DNA of 7,735 nucleotides. It comes from Candidatus Izemoplasma sp. GTDB taxonomy: Bacteria > Bacillota_I > Bacilli_A > Izemoplasmatales > Izemoplasmataceae. The first letter of the stretch is position 1; each line of letters begins with the position of its first letter. A program made the position numbers and the translations under genes. The stretch covers positions 1 through 7,735 of the forward strand of contig SLPE01000178.1 in the NCBI GenBank assembly GCA_007132145.1. Direction: 5' to 3'. Positions 7,097 to 7,735 of this stretch are shown here, one piece after another. The notes beneath the pieces were generated by a model that saw only the letters and a list, made by a program, of their open reading frames with translations, had not been told where the DNA came from and did not search any database.

Positions 7097-7531
7097 TCAT
7101 TCCACATCGATGAGCGTGCTACGTTCTTGGATGTCCGATTTTTCAGCGACGACTTTCAAGACACCTTCTTCAAGGCGAGCCTTGACTTTCGAAGGATCGA
7201 CGTCGGGCAAGTTGATGGAACGTTGCATCGAGTAGGCGTAACGTTCACGATGCAAGTAGTTCTCTTCTTGCGCTTCTTTTTCTTCCTTGCGCTCAATCGC
7301 GATCGTCAAGACTTGGTCGTTGTAGGAAACCTTCAACTCGTCTTTCTTGACACCGGGCAAGTCGGCCTCGATGAGATAGTGTTTGTCTTCGTCTCTGACG
7401 TCGAGCTTGAAACTGTCGTAACGGCCGCGTCTGAACGGAGAAACACGGAAGAAATCGTCGAACATCTCGGTGAACTCGAGGAAGTCGTCACGCTTTCTCG
7501 GTGTGGTGCTGAACGGGGTGAGTTTGAACAT
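7097..7531 (-). CDS. hsp20: Small heat-shock protein, Hsp20/alpha-crystallin family
   Basis: ATP-independent holding chaperone that binds unfolding proteins and keeps aggregates in a form that ClpB and DnaK can dissolve. The 144-residue length is typical of bacterial Hsp20. A phenylalanine- and arginine-rich N-terminal arm (1-40, including FFRVSPFRR) leads into the alpha-crystallin domain (about 41-131). That domain begins FKLDVRDED, continues EADLPGVKKDELKV, and ends with the hallmark ARLEEGVLKVVAEK (118-131). The C-terminal tail carries an I-x-V motif (Ile141-Asp142-Val143) of the I-x-I/V type that docks between dimers during oligomer assembly. AGGAGG stands eight bases before the ATG. It is first in an operon with clpB and sits directly behind a CIRCE operator, so heat induction through HrcA is expected. 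Stop is TGA. Confidence 0.96.
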   Translation of the reverse strand: MFKLTPFSTTPRKRDDFLEFTEMFDDFFRVSPFRRGRYDSFKLDVRDEDKHYLIEADLPGVKKDELKVSYNDQVLTIAIERKEEKEAQEENYLHRERYAYSMQRSINLPDVDPSKVKARLEEGVLKVVAEKSDIQERSTLIDVE

Positions 7532-7556
7532 GAAGCATCCCTCCTGATTGTTTTTG

Positions 7557-7583
7557 TTAGCACTCGTTGTATTTGAGTGCTAT
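7557..7583 (-). promoter_or_regulatory. CIRCE operator (HrcA binding site) of hsp20-clpB
   Basis: An inverted repeat with arms TTAGCACTC (7557-7565) and GAGTGCTAT (7575-7583) around a nine-base spacer. It matches the CIRCE consensus TTAGCACTC-N9-GAGTGCTAA in 17 of 18 arm positions; only the last base of the right arm differs. It lies just downstream of the predicted transcription start, in the untranslated leader. That is the usual place for HrcA repression and release on heat shock when GroEL is occupied. Confidence 0.96.
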
Positions 7584-7592
7584 TACACTTGT

Positions 7593-7621
7593 ATATTATC
7601 CGATTGTTTACCATTTGTCAA
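7593..7621 (-). promoter_or_regulatory. SigA-type promoter of hsp20-clpB
   Basis: On the minus strand a perfect -35 TTGACA (7616-7621) is followed after 17 bases by TAATAT (7593-7598, 4 of 6). An overlapping GATAAT (7595-7600, 5 of 6) would give 15-base spacing. Transcription would start near 7586, immediately before the CIRCE element. I see no second promoter and no obvious CtsR heptad pair here. Confidence 0.82.
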
Positions 7622-7688
7622 GATGTTTGATCGATTTTTTTCTTTCTAAACATAGGGCCGCATGCGCACTTTTCATGAAGGCGGTACG
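7622..7688. other. Intergenic spacer, no gene seen
   Basis: A short stretch between the upstream terminator and the hsp20 promoter. It is AT-rich near the promoter (an A-rich run on the minus strand at about 7635-7643, which could act as an UP-like element) and holds a GCATGC palindrome near 7660-7665. Short open frames cross it but have no ribosome binding site or recognisable protein. Confidence 0.5.
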
Positions 7689-7719
7689 AAAAAAAAGGGA
7701 CGCTGTAAAACGGCGTCCC
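7689..7719 (-). terminator. Rho-independent terminator of a gene beyond the right edge
   Basis: On the minus strand GGGACGC (7713-7719) and GCGTCCC (7697-7703) form a perfect 7-base-pair stem around a nine-base loop and are followed by eight T residues (7689-7696). The other strand has no T-run, so it works for minus-strand transcripts. The gene it serves ends beyond the window or in its last 15 bases, and its identity is unknown. Confidence 0.85.
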
Positions 7720-7735
7720 ATCTTGAAATCCGCAA

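Noticed and set aside
275..7531. Mollicute genetic code 4 (TGA as tryptophan)
   Set aside because: All six TGA codons fall at normal protein ends, and the tryptophans within these proteins are not encoded by TGA.
6080..7576. 498-codon open frame on the plus strand across clpB and hsp20
   Set aside because: Same triplet-register shadow effect, crossing two well-supported minus-strand genes and the hairpin spacer between them. No start signal or domain was seen.
7622..7735. Open frames running in from the right edge as the 3' end of an upstream gene
   Set aside because: They run through the terminator at 7689-7719 and into the hsp20 promoter, and the translations do not look like protein.

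Overview
The window holds housekeeping and stress genes of a Bacillota-type (Bacilli or relative) chromosome, all on the minus strand and read right to left. The evidence is the trmFO-xerC gene pair, strong AAGGAGG-type ribosome binding sites, SigA-like promoters, a CIRCE operator for the HrcA repressor, and folate/FAD-dependent TrmFO. Base composition looks close to half G+C by eye, high for most Bacilli. All six complete genes end in TGA at the expected family C-termini, so the organism uses the standard code and not the Mycoplasma/Spiroplasma code 4. I cannot name a genus.

Layout in transcription order, right to left. At 7689-7719 is a terminator for a gene outside the window. A SigA promoter with a perfect TTGACA box (7593-7621) and a near-perfect CIRCE operator (7557-7583) drive hsp20 (7097-7531) and clpB (4472-7042). 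The two genes are separated by a hairpin with a short T-run (7062-7087), and a strong terminator (4407-4455) follows clpB. Next comes a 210-base gap with a possible hairpin/T-run and a candidate promoter. It leads into two short-chain chromate-transporter-family genes (3645-4190 and 3103-3648) that overlap by ATGA. A promoter buried at the end of the second chr gene drives ktrB (1660-3048), which ends in a terminator (1622-1648). Directly behind that terminator is the extended -10 promoter of trmFO (275-1579), whose 3' end overlaps the start of xerC (1-288, cut by the window edge).

The genes form separate functional blocks. Hsp20 and ClpB form a protein-aggregate holding and disaggregation module under heat-shock repression. 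The Chr pair is probably a two-subunit anion transporter. KtrB is the membrane subunit of a potassium uptake system whose regulatory KtrA partner is not in the window. TrmFO makes m5U54 in tRNA, and XerC resolves chromosome dimers.

I see no mobile element, CRISPR array, RNA gene or obviously new system. The most interesting points concern regulation: CIRCE control of hsp20-clpB, the hairpin between those genes, the unexplained leader before the chr pair, and a Tyr-to-His change in the ClpB middle domain.
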